Assembly (NCBI RefSeq): GCF_030397665.1
Contig: NZ_JAPUBT010000001.1
Location: 1,196,781 to 1,260,780, forward strand
From: Janthinobacterium sp. SUN073
GTDB taxonomy: Bacteria > Pseudomonadota > Gammaproteobacteria > Burkholderiales > Burkholderiaceae_D
Length of the DNA stretch: 64,000 nucleotides
Direction: 5' to 3'
The notes under the pieces were generated by a model. It saw nothing but the letters and a program-made list of their open reading frames with translations, made no database searches and had not been told where the DNA came from. The position numbers and the translations under genes are program-made. The stretch's first letter is position 1; every line of letters begins with the position of its first letter. This document shows, piece after piece, positions 7,837 to 18,438 of this stretch.

Positions 7837-9300
7837 ATGACAATCAAGACTTCCCTGGTGTGGTTCCGGCGCGATCTGCGCGCATTTGACCATGCTGCAT
7901 TGCATCACGCCCTGCGCCAGAGCCAGGCCGTGCATTGTGTCTTCGTCTACGACACGTCCATCCTGGCAGCGCTGCCGCGCCGTGACCGGCGGGTCGATTT
8001 CATCCATGCCAGCGTGGCCGAACTGGCTGACGAGCTGCGCCAGCTGGGCGGCGACCTGATCGTGCTGCACGCGGACGCCGCCGAAGCCATCCCGCGCCTG
8101 GCCGCCGAGCTGAACGCCGACGCCGTGTTTGCCAACCACGACTACGAACCGCAAGCGATCGCCCGCGACGCCAAGGTAGCGGCCGCGCTCACGCACGAGA
8201 CGCGCCTGTGGTTCAGCTTCAAGGACCAGGTCATCTTTGAAAAAGACGAGGTGCTGACGCTTTCGGCCAAGCCATATACCGTCTACACGCCGTACAAGAA
8301 TGCCTGGCTGAAGAAAATGCGCGCCGAACCCGACTGCCTGGCGCCGTTCGCTATCGAACCGCATGCGGCCAGCCTGGCGCCGCCGCGCAGCGGCACGCCG
8401 GCCCCGCTGCCCGCCTTGGGGGAGCTGGGTTTCGAGGCCAGCAACCTGGCCGAACTGGCCATTCCCACCGGCATGTCGGGCGCCAGCACACTGTTCGAGG
8501 ATTTCCTGCCGCGCCTGGCCCGCTATGATGTGGCGCGCGATTTCCCCGCCCTGAAGGGGCCCTCGTATTTGTCCATGCATCTGCGCTTCGGCACCGTGTC
8601 GCTGCGCTACCTGGTGCGCAGCGTGGTCGACCTGATGGACCGGGGCGGTGGCGGCGACGGCGCGCCCGTGTGGCTGGCCGAACTGATCTGGCGCGATTTC
8701 TACGCCATGATTTTGTACCAGAACCCGCATGTGGAAGGCGGCGCCTTCAAGCCGGCCTACGACGCGATCGCCTGGGAAACCGGCCCCGAAGCCGATGCCG
8801 CCTTTGCCGCCTGGTGCGAGGGACGCACCGGCTATCCGCTGGTGGACGCGGCCATGGCACAGCTGAACCAGACGGGCTATATGCACAACCGCCTGCGCAT
8901 GGTGACGGCCTGCTTTTTGATCAAGGATCTGGGCATCGACTGGCGCCGCGGCGAAGCGTATTTCGCGCTGCACCTGAATGACTTCGACCTGGCGTCGAAC
9001 AACGGCGGCTGGCAATGGGCCTCCTCGTCCGGCTGCGACGCACAGCCCTACTTCCGCATTTTCAACCCCATCACGCAGTCGGAAAAATTCGATGCGAACG
9101 GACGCTTCATCCGCCGCTACCTGCCGCAGCTGAAGGCGCTGGGAGACAAGGAAATCCACGCGCCCTGGCTGGTGCCGCGCATGCTGCTCGATCAAAAAAA
9201 CATCGTGCTGGGACGCGACTATCCGGAGCCGCTGGTGCAGCACGATGAGGCGCGCAAGGAGACCCTGGAGCGCTATGCGGTGGTGAAGGTGGTGGCGTAG
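7837..9300 (+). CDS. phrB: deoxyribodipyrimidine photo-lyase
   Basis: A 487-residue class I cyclobutane pyrimidine dimer photolyase that uses FAD and blue light to split UV-induced dimers. The N-terminal antenna domain begins LVWFRRDLRAFDH. The C-terminal FAD/DNA-binding region has GYPLVDAAMAQL, TGYMHNRLRMVTACFL and the signature NNGGWQWASSSGCDAQPYF. The ATG at 7837 begins directly at the family's usual N terminus. It stands alone, convergent with chpA with only 1 bp between the stop codons. Confidence 0.96.
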   Translation: MTIKTSLVWFRRDLRAFDHAALHHALRQSQAVHCVFVYDTSILAALPRRDRRVDFIHASVAELADELRQLGGDLIVLHADAAEAIPRLAAELNADAVFANHDYEPQAIARDAKVAAALTHETRLWFSFKDQVIFEKDEVLTLSAKPYTVYTPYKNAWLKKMRAEPDCLAPFAIEPHAASLAPPRSGTPAPLPALGELGFEASNLAELAIPTGMSGASTLFEDFLPRLARYDVARDFPALKGPSYLSMHLRFGTVSLRYLVRSVVDLMDRGGGGDGAPVWLAELIWRDFYAMILYQNPHVEGGAFKPAYDAIAWETGPEADAAFAAWCEGRTGYPLVDAAMAQLNQTGYMHNRLRMVTACFLIKDLGIDWRRGEAYFALHLNDFDLASNNGGWQWASSSGCDAQPYFRIFNPITQSEKFDANGRFIRRYLPQLKALGDKEIHAPWLVPRMLLDQKNIVLGRDYPEPLVQHDEARKETLERYAVVKVVA

Positions 9301-9301
9301 C

Positions 9302-12300
9302 TCAGGCCTCCGCCAGCAAGCGCCCCACCTCCGCCAGCAATTCCTCTTCCTGGAACGGCTTGCCGAAATACGCATTCACGCCCAGCTCGAACGCGTGCGC
9401 GCGATGCTTGTCGGCGCTGCGCGAGGTGACCATGATGACAGGGATGGCACGTGTCTTGTCATCGCTGCGCACATTGCGCGTCAGGTCAAAACCGTCCATG
9501 CGCGGCATTTCCACGTCGACCAGCAGCACGGCCGGCATGGCAGCCGGTTCCAGCGCATGCAGCTGCTCCAGCGCATCGAGGCCATCCTTGGCCAGCAGTA
9601 CTTGATAGCCTTCGCGCTCGAACAAACGCTGCATCACGCGGCGCACCGTCAGCGAATCGTCGACCACCATCACGCGCACGGCTGGCGCGGACAGCGCACT
9701 GGAAGCGGCATGCTGTTCGCTGCTGGCCAGCGCATATTGCGACAACAGTTCCGGGTGATGCTCCAGGTGCTGCGCCAGCGCCACCGGATTGAGGATCAGC
9801 ACGATGTCGCCCGTGCCCAGCACCGTGGCGCCGGCGATGCCCGGCATGCGCGCCAGTTGCGGGCCCACATGCTTGACCACGACTTCGCGGTTGCCCACCA
9901 CGTCATCGACCTGCAGCGCCAGCCTGTCATTGCCATTCCGCAGCAGCAGCACGGGCGCATGGCGCTGCGTGGCCTGCGCCGCCGGCGTCTCGCCCAGCAT
10001 GGCCGACAGGTGGTGCAGCGCCAGCGACTGCCCATGCGACTCGATGTGCCCGGCCGCCCGCACCTGCTCCAGCTGCTCGCCTTTCAGGTGCAGCACCTGT
10101 TCCACCAGCACCGATGGCAAGGCATACGTCTTGCCGTTCGCCGCCAGCAGCACCACTTGGGTCACGGCCAGGGTCAGCGGCAAGTGGATGGTGAAGCGCA
10201 TGCCCTGGCCCGCCTGCGTCAGCGTTTCCACTCTTCCGCCCAGGGCCAGCGCTTCGGAGCGCACGATGTCCATGCCAAAACCGCGCCCTGCCAGTTCCGT
10301 CAGGCTGTCGGCGGTGGAAAAACCGGGCGTAAAAATCAGTTCGGCCGCCTGCGCGTCGCTTAGTGGCGCGTCTGTCGCCACCAGGCCGGCGCCGTGCGCC
10401 TTGGCGCGGATGCGTTCCAGGTCCAGCCCCGCACCATCGTCGGAAAAAGCGATCGCCACTTCATTGCCCTGCTGGCTGACCTGCACCAGCAGCTCGCCCG
10501 TTTCGCTCTTGCCCGCAGCCAGGCGCGCCTCGCGCGGCTCGACGCCGTGCACGATGGCGTTGCGCAGCAGGTGCTCAAACGGTGCCGCCATGCGTTCGAG
10601 CACGCTGCGGTCGATTTCCACGCCGCCGCCGCGGATGTCGAGGTTGACGCGCTTATCGACTTCCTTGGCGCTTTGCCGCGCCACGCGGAACAGCCGTTCG
10701 GCGATGCTGGCAAACGGCACCATGCGGATCTGCATCAGGTCGCGCTGCAGCTCGCGCGTCAGGCGTGCCTGCAGCACCAGGTCGTCCGTCACCGCGTCGA
10801 CACTGAGGCTGAGGTTTTCATGGAACGAGGCCACGTCGTTGACGCTTTCGGCCATCATGCGCGTGAGTTCCTGCAGACGCGTAAAGCGATCGAATTCGAG
10901 CGGGTCGAATTCGCGCTCGCTGCCGACGGCCATGCGCGAGGCGATCTGCGATTCGGCCTGCATTTCCACTTCGCGCAGCTGGCGCCGCAGGCGCGCCAGG
11001 TTGTCGGAAAATTCGGATAGCGAAGCGCCCAGCACGCCAACTTCATTTTCCATTTTAGAACGCGTGATCGACACTTCGCCGGCCTGGTTCACCAGGCGGT
11101 CGAGAATATCGGCGCGCACGCGCACCAGCGCCGCCTTCGGTTCGGCGGCCGGCGTATCCTCCATGCCCGGCAAGGGCAGCAAGGGTTGCTGCAGCTGTTC
11201 GAACAGGTGCAGCGCATGGTCGTAGTGGGCCAGCAATTCCTCAAAGGCCTGCGGCGTGGCGGTGCCAGCGTGCAGCATATTTTCGATATGCGTCTCGATT
11301 TCATGCGCATGCTGGCCCAGGCGCATGGCGCCGGCCATGCGTGCGCTGCCCTTGACCGTGTGCAGGGTGCGCAGCAGCATCTGCGCCTGGCCGCTGTCAT
11401 GCGGCTGTTGCTGCCAGCTGCGTAGCGCCTCGCCGATCTGCGGCAGCAGGTCGGCGCCCTCTTCCAGGAAGACGGACAATAAATCGAGGTCGAGTTCATC
11501 GCTGATGCCGGCGCTGGCCGCCAGCAGCGCGGCCGCATCGGCCGGGAGGATGGCGGGCGCCGGCGCTTCCGGCGCCGCATGCTCCAACGGCGGCGCGTGC
11601 TCGAAACCGGCGTCGAACAGGTCGTCGCCAACACCAGTGTCCTGCGCCGGCGCCGGTGCCGGCACTTCGGCAGCGGCCGGCTGCAGCGCGTCGGCGACGA
11701 TGCTCGCATACGCCGCTTCGAACAGGGACTCGAGCTGGGGCAAAGGGACTTCGGCGAGCTGCTCGGCAGGCTGCGCCGGCACGCCGACGATGCTGGCGTA
11801 GGCGGCCGCAAACAGGGCGTCGAGCCGGTCTTCCTGGCTCTCGCCGGGCGGCGCCGTCAGGGTGCGCCACAGGGTGTTGAGCGCTTCGATCATGTCCGGC
11901 TGCGTTGGCGCCAGGTCGCCCAGCGCAAACGCCTGCAGCATTTGCCCGATGCGCTGCGTGGCTTGTTCCAGCACGTCGTGCTGTTCGGCGCGCAGGCCGG
12001 CCAGCGGCGGCACCACCGTTTCGATCACCGTTTCCAGCGCGTGCGCCAGGTCGCGCAGGGACTGAAAGCCCACCGTGCCCGACGTTCCCGCCAGCGTATG
12101 CACGGCTTGCAGCGCCTCCGCGCTGACGGCGCGCCGTTCATGGCGCCATTCACCGAAGTCGCGCGTCAGCACGCGCAGCAATTCATCCGTCTCGGCCAGG
12201 TAAATGTTGTACAAGGGGAGGCTGACGCGCAGTTCACCAACGTGCTTGAGGTTATCGTCAGGCGCTTCGTGGGCGGCGGGCGCCGTGGCGGACGGAAAGC

Positions 12301-14587
12301 CGATCACATTGCCGTTGCTGGCCACCGGTGCGGCCGATGCCGGGCGAGGCTTGCGCAGTTCGAACGGGCCGCCGTCGCGCACGCGCTCGGCCGCCGCCAG
12401 CAGCATGCCAGCCTCGCGCTCGCGCCCCGCGCCGCCTTCCAGTTCGGCCACCCATTCGCTGAGCTGGTACCAGCCGTAATTCAGCAGGGTAAACAGATCA
12501 TCGCTGACAGGGCGCGCTTCGGCAAGCCAGGTATTCATGACACGCTCGATGGAGCCAGCCGCCTCGGCAAATTGCGCCAGGCCGATCATGCGGCTGCTGC
12601 CTTTGAGGGTGTGGAAAGAGCGGCGCAGCATGGCCAGGTGGTCGCCGCTGGCGGCCTGCTCGCGCGGCAGGGCCAGCGTGGTGTCGATAAAGGCCAGCAC
12701 TTCGCGCGCTTCGGCGATGAAGATGTCGAGCATCTCCGCGTCGACATCGGTCACTGCCGGCGCGGCCTCCAGGCCGGCAGGCGCGGCGGGCGCCAGGGCC
12801 TGGTCGAGCAAGGGTACCGGCACGACGCCGGCGGCGGCGACTTTTTCAAATGGCAGGGCGCGGAAGGTGCCGGCGGCGGCATCGAAATGGAAACGCCCGC
12901 TGGCCGCTTGCGCGTTGCGGCCCAGCATATCGACAAAAAATCCCAGCGCGCTGACATTTTGCGCGATCTCGTCGAGCGCCCCGGCGTGCGCCTCCGCATT
13001 GGCTGGCGTATTGGCGTCGCCACCGGCCAGCTGCCGCACGGCCGCATCGACCTGCAGCACGGCGGCGCGGGCGTCTTCCTGTCCCAGCCCGGCCAGCTGC
13101 CGCTGCAACTGCTCCAGCACGGGGGCGACGCCGTCGAGGGTTCCCATCCCCGCCCCCGCCGCATCCGCGTAATACGCATTGAGCACCTTTTCCACCTGAC
13201 GCAAGCCCGACTTCATGTCCTCGGCCAGCGCGGCGACGGTCTGGCCCTGCTCGATCTGGCGCGACAGCTCACCGGCCGTGACGGGCGGCGGTGCTTCGCC
13301 AGCGAGCAGCGCCTGCAGGCGCGCGGCGATGGTTTCCGCATTGCCGGCGAAATCGTCGGGCAGGCGGCGCACCTGCTCCAGTCCCGTGTCGGCAAACAGC
13401 AGCGCCATGCCGATTTCATTCTCCAGGGCCGCACTGCGCCCGCTGGTCACGGCTAGCCGCGCCACGGCCGCGCATTCGCGCAGCAGGCTGGCCAGGGCTG
13501 GCTGCCGCAGAATGTCGGTCTGTGCCGCTACCTGCTGCAAGGACTGTTCGAATGCGTCGCCCAGGGCAGGATCGAGGTCGGCTTGCGCCAGACGGCTCCA
13601 ACTGGCGCGCGCCTGCGCCAGGGCCGTGCGTGCGCCGTGCAAGGCTTCCTGGTCGACCTGGCCGTAGCGCCGCGTTTCCAGGTCGGCGGGCACCATGCCG
13701 TCCAGCGCGAAGGCGGCACGCAGCTGGCGTGCCTCCGGCGTCGGCTCGGGTGCCGCAGCGATGAAGAACAGGGCGTCGCGCAGCATCGCTTCGGGCAGGC
13801 TGGCCGTGCCCTGCGCCAGGCGGCGCAATTGCAGGTTGATCAGGCCGAACAACTGTTTGACGTTGAGCGTGCCCATGCCCTCGCCGCTGGCCGCCAGTCC
13901 CGCAAACGCCTGCATGGCGAACCAGAAGGTACGCGCCGGCGCTTCCTGCTGCGCGTCAGCCACCAGGGTCAGGGTGGCATGCAAGTCGCTGGCGTGCTGG
14001 CGCCGCGCCGCTTCATCCTGCGCTTTCAGGAAGGGCAGCAACGACTTTTCAAAGCGCCCGCGCCAGGCGGGATAATCGGCTGCCGGCGGCGATTCCGCCA
14101 GCGCGATGGCCTGCCCTTCCAGCATCGATGAAGGCGGGAAAAACAGGTCGGCCGGGTGAATGCGTTCGGCGCCCAGCATGGTTTGCAGGTCGCGGTAGTA
14201 GGGGAACAACCGCGTCGGCTGCGGCGGTGTGCCTGCCACCAGGTCTTCCAGGTATTCGGTCAGGGCCTGATACAGCCGGGCGACGATCTGCGCATGGTCG
14301 ATCGTGTATTCCAGGCTGCCGTCGCGAAAGCGCGCCAATGCCTGTTCCGCGCCATCCGTCAGCAGGCTGGCACCGGCCACGTCCACCATCACCAGCGCAC
14401 CATGCGCCTGGTGCAGGTGCGAGCGTGCATGCTGCAGGGCCGTGGCGCGTTCCTCGCGCTCGCGGCCACCCGCCTCGAACAGCGCCGTTTTCGAACGGCC
14501 CAGCGCTTCGCGGATTTCCACCATCACCCACGACAACGGCTCGCTGTCGAACGGCTTGGACTGCTGCGGACTATCAGGTGTGCTCAT
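9302..14587 (-). CDS. chpA: ChpA/PilL-type hybrid CheA histidine kinase of type IV pilus chemosensory system
   Basis: A 1761-residue cytoplasmic kinase that would phosphorylate PilG and PilH. The ATG at 14587 is chosen because GAGG lies upstream; a start 30 bp earlier lacks this. Canonical Hpt motifs are HTLKGSSRM (about residue 657), HTLAGTSGT (about 828) and HTVKGSARM (about 1075), with a degenerate N-terminal one in HLHQAHGALVMV (about 56-67). Then come the dimerisation region, the HATPase (HLLRNAIVHGVE, DDGAGLD, GRGFGMDIV, about 1335-1440), a CheW-like domain and a C-terminal receiver with MVVDDS and LLVDVEMPRMDGF. Pseudomonas ChpA is considerably longer and has more Hpt-like domains. It is the last gene of the pil-chp operon. 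Confidence 0.95.
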   Translation of the reverse strand: MSTPDSPQQSKPFDSEPLSWVMVEIREALGRSKTALFEAGGREREERATALQHARSHLHQAHGALVMVDVAGASLLTDGAEQALARFRDGSLEYTIDHAQIVARLYQALTEYLEDLVAGTPPQPTRLFPYYRDLQTMLGAERIHPADLFFPPSSMLEGQAIALAESPPAADYPAWRGRFEKSLLPFLKAQDEAARRQHASDLHATLTLVADAQQEAPARTFWFAMQAFAGLAASGEGMGTLNVKQLFGLINLQLRRLAQGTASLPEAMLRDALFFIAAAPEPTPEARQLRAAFALDGMVPADLETRRYGQVDQEALHGARTALAQARASWSRLAQADLDPALGDAFEQSLQQVAAQTDILRQPALASLLRECAAVARLAVTSGRSAALENEIGMALLFADTGLEQVRRLPDDFAGNAETIAARLQALLAGEAPPPVTAGELSRQIEQGQTVAALAEDMKSGLRQVEKVLNAYYADAAGAGMGTLDGVAPVLEQLQRQLAGLGQEDARAAVLQVDAAVRQLAGGDANTPANAEAHAGALDEIAQNVSALGFFVDMLGRNAQAASGRFHFDAAAGTFRALPFEKVAAAGVVPVPLLDQALAPAAPAGLEAAPAVTDVDAEMLDIFIAEAREVLAFIDTTLALPREQAASGDHLAMLRRSFHTLKGSSRMIGLAQFAEAAGSIERVMNTWLAEARPVSDDLFTLLNYGWYQLSEWVAELEGGAGREREAGMLLAAAERVRDGGPFELRKPRPASAAPVASNGNVIGFPSATAPAAHEAPDDNLKHVGELRVSLPLYNIYLAETDELLRVLTRDFGEWRHERRAVSAEALQAVHTLAGTSGTVGFQSLRDLAHALETVIETVVPPLAGLRAEQHDVLEQATQRIGQMLQAFALGDLAPTQPDMIEALNTLWRTLTAPPGESQEDRLDALFAAAYASIVGVPAQPAEQLAEVPLPQLESLFEAAYASIVADALQPAAAEVPAPAPAQDTGVGDDLFDAGFEHAPPLEHAAPEAPAPAILPADAAALLAASAGISDELDLDLLSVFLEEGADLLPQIGEALRSWQQQPHDSGQAQMLLRTLHTVKGSARMAGAMRLGQHAHEIETHIENMLHAGTATPQAFEELLAHYDHALHLFEQLQQPLLPLPGMEDTPAAEPKAALVRVRADILDRLVNQAGEVSITRSKMENEVGVLGASLSEFSDNLARLRRQLREVEMQAESQIASRMAVGSEREFDPLEFDRFTRLQELTRMMAESVNDVASFHENLSLSVDAVTDDLVLQARLTRELQRDLMQIRMVPFASIAERLFRVARQSAKEVDKRVNLDIRGGGVEIDRSVLERMAAPFEHLLRNAIVHGVEPREARLAAGKSETGELLVQVSQQGNEVAIAFSDDGAGLDLERIRAKAHGAGLVATDAPLSDAQAAELIFTPGFSTADSLTELAGRGFGMDIVRSEALALGGRVETLTQAGQGMRFTIHLPLTLAVTQVVLLAANGKTYALPSVLVEQVLHLKGEQLEQVRAAGHIESHGQSLALHHLSAMLGETPAAQATQRHAPVLLLRNGNDRLALQVDDVVGNREVVVKHVGPQLARMPGIAGATVLGTGDIVLILNPVALAQHLEHHPELLSQYALASSEQHAASSALSAPAVRVMVVDDSLTVRRVMQRLFEREGYQVLLAKDGLDALEQLHALEPAAMPAVLLVDVEMPRMDGFDLTRNVRSDDKTRAIPVIMVTSRSADKHRAHAFELGVNAYFGKPFQEEELLAEVGRLLAEA

Positions 14588-14634
14588 GCATGCCTCGGTA
14601 AAGAAATCGTAGCGCAAAAATCGGTACGCACAAC

Positions 14635-14660
14635 ACGCCGCGCCTGGACTGGCGCGGCGT
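14635..14660 (-). other. 10-bp perfect hairpin between pilJ and chpA
   Basis: ACGCCGCGCC (14635-14644) and GGCGCGGCGT (14651-14660) form a GC-rich stem with a 6-nt loop immediately after the pilJ stop codon. No T-run follows on the minus strand, so it is more likely an mRNA stability or attenuation element than a full terminator. Confidence 0.7.
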
Positions 14661-16898
14661 TCAGGCGGCGACGCGGAAGCGCGACACCGAGTTTTTCAGT
14701 TCCTGCGCCAGCATCGACAACTTGTGGATCGACTGCGCCGTTTGCTGCGTGCCATCCTGGGTCTGCTCCGTCACGCTCAGGATATGCTGGATATTCAAGG
14801 CCACGCCGCTGGCCGAACCGGCCTGCGTGCCGGTGGCAAACGAGATGCCCTGGATCAGTTCGGCCAGGTGTTTCGAGACCTGGCTGATGTCGTTCAAGGC
14901 CGCGCCGGCCGCGTCGGACAGGCGTGCGCCCTCGACCACGCCGTGCGTGGATTTTTCCATCGCGCGGGTGGCGTCCTGGGTATCGGCCTGGATGGTGCGC
15001 ACGAGCGCGCCGATCTGCTTGGCGGCGGCGGCCGAGCGTTCGGCCAGGCGCTGCACTTCCTCGGCGACGACGGAAAAGCCGCGCCCCGCTTCGCCCGCCG
15101 ACGCAGCCTGGATGGCGGCGTTCAGCGCCAGCACGTTGGTCTGCTCGGTGATGTCGGAAATGAGCTCGGTGATTTCGCCGATTTCCTGCGACGATTCGCC
15201 CAGGCGCTTGATGCGCTTGGAGGTATCCTGGATCTGCTCGCGGATTTCATGCATGCCCTTGATGGCGTTTTCCACTGCCGTCGAACCCTGCTGCGCCGCC
15301 GCCACCGACTGGCGCGCCACGTCGGCCGAAACACTGGCCGACTTCGACACGTCGGTAATCGCATTGGCCATCTTGACCACGGTGGCGCTGACGCCCTGGA
15401 TTTCGCGCGACTGCTGCTGCGACGCGATCAGCAGCTTGCTGGAGATGCTTTGCGCCTGCGTCGAGGCGCGGTTGACCTGTTCGGCCGTCGCCGTCACCCT
15501 CCCCACCAGGCCGCGCAATTCCTCGACCGTATAGTTGACGGAATCGGCGATGGCGCCCGTGATGTCTTCCGACACGGTAGCCTGTACCGTCAGGTCGCCG
15601 TCGGCGACCTTCTGCAATTCGTTCATCAGGCGCAGGATGGCCGCCTGATTCTGCTCATTCCTGGCCTTCGCCTCTTCCTCTTTTCCCTGCGACAGCAGGC
15701 GCAGGATTTCCGCTTCCTGGCGCCGCCGCTCGGCGTCGCGCGTGCGGTTGACGGAGTCCTGCAGCAGCACGCGGCCGATACCTGCCGCCGCGATCAGGGT
15801 CAGCAACACGCCGCCGACCATCATCCAGAAGGCCATGCCCAGCGTTTCCTGGTTCACGTGGTACATCTGCTGCAGCAGGGTCAAGCGCTGGCGCAGGTCT
15901 TCGTTCTCGTTGAAGATCAGCTGTTCGGCGCTTTTCGCCGCACTGAATTTATCCAGGCGGTCGAGTATTGACGAGACCAGCTTCTGGTAAGTGTCAAAAC
16001 TGGCTTTCAGCGCCACCAGCCGGTCGCGCAGTTCGGCGTCGCGCGTGGGCGCCAATTGCAGCGACATGCTGCCATTGAGCAGGCCTTCGACGGCGGTGCG
16101 GAAATACGTCGTGTCGCGCCCCAGCGAAAATGCCGTTTCCGAGCTGATGCTGCCCGACGACAGGAACTCGCTGGCACTGCGGCTCATGCGCTGGCTCAGC
16201 ATCATCAGGCGGCCGATGACGGCCAGGTCGCGCGCGTTACCGCCGCGCTGCACCTTGAGCGCCGCGATTTCCTCGGTCTGCGCCAGCAGTGCCGGCGACA
16301 GCGCGTTCAATTGCTGCAAGGTCTTGTCGAATTCACCCAGCTCCGTTTTCAGGCGCAAGATGGTGCTGGCCGCGCGGTCGCTGCTGGCCCACTTCTTGCG
16401 CGCGTCGGCCACCGCCGCCAGCAGGCCGGAACGCGACTCGCCGATATCGCGGCCGTGATACGTCCCGCCGCGCAGCATCAGGCGGAAATCCTGGTTCAGT
16501 TCATTGCGGCTTTCCTCGAGCTGGCGAAACGCTTCAGGATTACCTTGCACGGCGTTCGGCGCGGCCTTGCCGATGCGCTGCGAATGCATCAGCGCGTCGC
16601 TGGCCAGCTGCGTCTGCGCCGAGGCGATATTGCCGCTGCGCGTGTTGAGGCCGACGAACAGCAGGCTGGCGGCCAGGCTCAGGGCCATCACCGTCGACAG
16701 GATGCTCAACTGCTTTTGCAGCGGAAAATGGCCGATCAGCGGCAGCTTCAAGTCGCGCACCGGCGTGCTGGCCAGCGACTTGCGCCGTCCCAGCGCGTCG
16801 CGCAGGCGCAGCGGCAGGTCGCCCGCCGATCCCGGCTCGCCGGGCGCGTGCTCCGCTTCGGGCATGCCGGCCGCCAGAATGGGGGAATGGGCGCCCAT
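14661..16898 (-). CDS. pilJ: PilJ, methyl-accepting chemotaxis transducer of type IV pilus system
   Basis: A 745-residue inner-membrane receptor. After a cytoplasmic N-terminal stretch of about 55 residues, TM1 ([20 protein letters not shown]) is followed by a PilJ-type periplasmic region and TM2 ([19 protein letters not shown], about residues 355-377). The signalling part carries the conserved hairpin [18 protein letters not shown] followed by [12 protein letters not shown]. No C-terminal CheR/CheB pentapeptide is seen. The ATG at 16898 is preceded by AAGGA and overlaps the pilI stop by one base (TGATG); a TTG two codons upstream is less likely. Confidence 0.95.
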   Translation of the reverse strand: MGAHSPILAAGMPEAEHAPGEPGSAGDLPLRLRDALGRRKSLASTPVRDLKLPLIGHFPLQKQLSILSTVMALSLAASLLFVGLNTRSGNIASAQTQLASDALMHSQRIGKAAPNAVQGNPEAFRQLEESRNELNQDFRLMLRGGTYHGRDIGESRSGLLAAVADARKKWASSDRAASTILRLKTELGEFDKTLQQLNALSPALLAQTEEIAALKVQRGGNARDLAVIGRLMMLSQRMSRSASEFLSSGSISSETAFSLGRDTTYFRTAVEGLLNGSMSLQLAPTRDAELRDRLVALKASFDTYQKLVSSILDRLDKFSAAKSAEQLIFNENEDLRQRLTLLQQMYHVNQETLGMAFWMMVGGVLLTLIAAAGIGRVLLQDSVNRTRDAERRRQEAEILRLLSQGKEEEAKARNEQNQAAILRLMNELQKVADGDLTVQATVSEDITGAIADSVNYTVEELRGLVGRVTATAEQVNRASTQAQSISSKLLIASQQQSREIQGVSATVVKMANAITDVSKSASVSADVARQSVAAAQQGSTAVENAIKGMHEIREQIQDTSKRIKRLGESSQEIGEITELISDITEQTNVLALNAAIQAASAGEAGRGFSVVAEEVQRLAERSAAAAKQIGALVRTIQADTQDATRAMEKSTHGVVEGARLSDAAGAALNDISQVSKHLAELIQGISFATGTQAGSASGVALNIQHILSVTEQTQDGTQQTAQSIHKLSMLAQELKNSVSRFRVAA

Positions 16899-17527
16899 CA
16901 GCAAATATCCTTGTGTACAGGGAAGCCGTCAAAGCCAGCATCGAGGAAGCGTTCCGCTTGCGCCAGCTGCGCCAGGTCCAGGCGCAGCCACTGCTGCCCT
17001 TCGCTGTCGCGCAGCGCCTGCGCCGCCCACGACGGCGGTGCATGCGGCACGGAGACGGGCTGCATCGTGCGCAGCTGGCGCAAGCCCAGCACGCGCTCGA
17101 CCAGCACAGCGCAATTGAGGCCCAGGCGGGGAGAAAAGGTGATGATGCGGCAGTGATTGCCAGGCGTGCAGGCCGGTTCGCCCATGTAGCGGGCCAGGTC
17201 GACGACCCCCGTCAGGCGTCCGCGCATGGCCGCCAGGCCCAGGTACCAGTCCTGCGCCAGCGGCACGCCCTGGATCTGCACCCCGGCAGCGATGACGATT
17301 TCACCGAGCTGCGTCAGGTCGAGCAGGCACGGCTGGCCACCGAGCATCACGCCCAATTCCTTGCGCGCCGCCAGCGCGCCGCTGCGCGCGGCCTGTATCC
17401 GCTCGATCAATTGCAGCTGATACTGGCGCAAGCGCCCCTGCCGCGCGCCCGTCTCGAAGGATGGCATGGCGGCAGCGGCAGGCGAAAAGGCCGCGGTGGA
17501 CACGCCGTTACCTGGCATCGTTTGCAT
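16898..17527 (-). CDS. pilI: PilI, CheW-like adaptor
   Basis: A 209-residue CheW-domain protein that would couple PilJ to the ChpA kinase. Typical CheW positions are seen in [20 protein letters not shown] (the equivalent of the usual NLRGxxxPVxDL) and in [13 protein letters not shown]. About 50 residues precede the CheW fold. It starts 2 bp after the pilH stop and overlaps pilJ by one base. Confidence 0.92.
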   Translation of the reverse strand: MQTMPGNGVSTAAFSPAAAAMPSFETGARQGRLRQYQLQLIERIQAARSGALAARKELGVMLGGQPCLLDLTQLGEIVIAAGVQIQGVPLAQDWYLGLAAMRGRLTGVVDLARYMGEPACTPGNHCRIITFSPRLGLNCAVLVERVLGLRQLRTMQPVSVPHAPPSWAAQALRDSEGQQWLRLDLAQLAQAERFLDAGFDGFPVHKDIC

Positions 17528-17529
17528 TC

Positions 17530-17895
17530 TCAGGAAAGCGCGGCGATCTTGGCCAGCAACTCGGCTTCGACCACCGGCTTGACCAGGTAATCGCGCGCGC
17601 CCTGGCGCAAGCCCCAGATGCGGTCCGTTTCCTGGCTCTTGCTGGAGCAGATAATCACCGGCACGTCCTGCAGTTCGGGATCGCGCGCAATCGCGCGCGT
17701 GATCTGGAAGCCATTCGCACCGGGCATCACCACGTCCATCAGGATCAGGTCGGGCCTGGCCTGCTTCAGTTGCGCCAGCGCGTCGGCGCCGTCCTGCGCC
17801 GTAAAGACGGCATAACCGGCACGCACCAGCATCTCGCTCAGGTAGTAGCGTTCTGTCGCCGAGTCATCGACGATCAGAATTGTGTGTATGGCCAT
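17530..17895 (-). CDS. pilH: PilH, CheY-like response regulator
   Basis: A single-domain receiver of 121 residues. Acidic pocket DD (ILIVDDSATE), phospho-acceptor Asp in LILMDVVMPGANGF, the Ser in IICSSKSQ and the conserved Lys in YLVKPV are all present. The ATG at 17895 (MAIHTILIVDDS) is preferred because AAGGAAG lies 5-6 bases upstream; a longer form from 17937 would add 14 residues. In Pseudomonas PilH modulates pilus retraction and limits PilG signalling. Confidence 0.94.
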   Translation of the reverse strand: MAIHTILIVDDSATERYYLSEMLVRAGYAVFTAQDGADALAQLKQARPDLILMDVVMPGANGFQITRAIARDPELQDVPVIICSSKSQETDRIWGLRQGARDYLVKPVVEAELLAKIAALS

Positions 17896-17929
17896 CTGCT
17901 TCCTTGCTGCGTTGTCAATCAATAAATCA

Positions 17930-18352
17930 CTACTCAAAATGCCTGGCCAGGTGCAGCCGCACGGCCTCCAGCAGCGCCTCGCGCGCCAGCGGCTTGGCCA
18001 GGCAGGCGCTGGCGCCTGCCATGGCGCCGCGCGCGCGGTCGAACAAGCCTTCCTTCGACGACAGCATCAGCACCGGCGTGGCGTGATGCGCCGCGCTGGC
18101 CTTGATCAGCGCGCAGGTGCGGTAGCCGTCCAGGCGTGGCATCACAATGTCGCACACGATCAGCGCCGGCCGGCAATCGGCGATCTTGGCCAGGGCCTCG
18201 AAGCCGTTTTCCGCCACCACCACGCGATAACCTGCCTCGCGCAAGACCTTTTCGGCCGCGCTGCGGCTGGTGGCGCTGTCGTCGATGACCAGTATGATGG
18301 CGCCGGCGCACACGGCATCGGACGCTGCCTCGGGCAAAATTGGACACGACAT
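17930..18352 (-). CDS. pilG: PilG, CheY-like response regulator
   Basis: A receiver domain protein of about 140 residues when started at the ATG at 18352 (MSCPILPEA); a GTG at 18385 would add 11 residues and neither has a strong ribosome site. Acidic residues in LVIDDSATS, the phospho-Asp in IVCDIVMPRLDGY, and the Ser and Lys switch residues in MLSSKEG and CLAKPL are intact. PilG is the main output for pilus extension in the Pseudomonas system. It precedes pilH by 34 bp. Confidence 0.92.
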   Translation of the reverse strand: MSCPILPEAASDAVCAGAIILVIDDSATSRSAAEKVLREAGYRVVVAENGFEALAKIADCRPALIVCDIVMPRLDGYRTCALIKASAAHHATPVLMLSSKEGLFDRARGAMAGASACLAKPLAREALLEAVRLHLARHFE

Positions 18353-18438
18353 GTAATTATTCGACAATCTTTCATACCATAGCACAGGCTGCCGCGATAG
18401 CTGCGTGCGGCAGCACCATCCCGGGGATCTGGATTAAA

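Noticed and set aside
11579..13456. A 625-codon open frame on the plus strand inside chpA
   Set aside because: It runs antisense to the conserved Hpt-containing region and shows no protein family features; high GC removes stop codons there.
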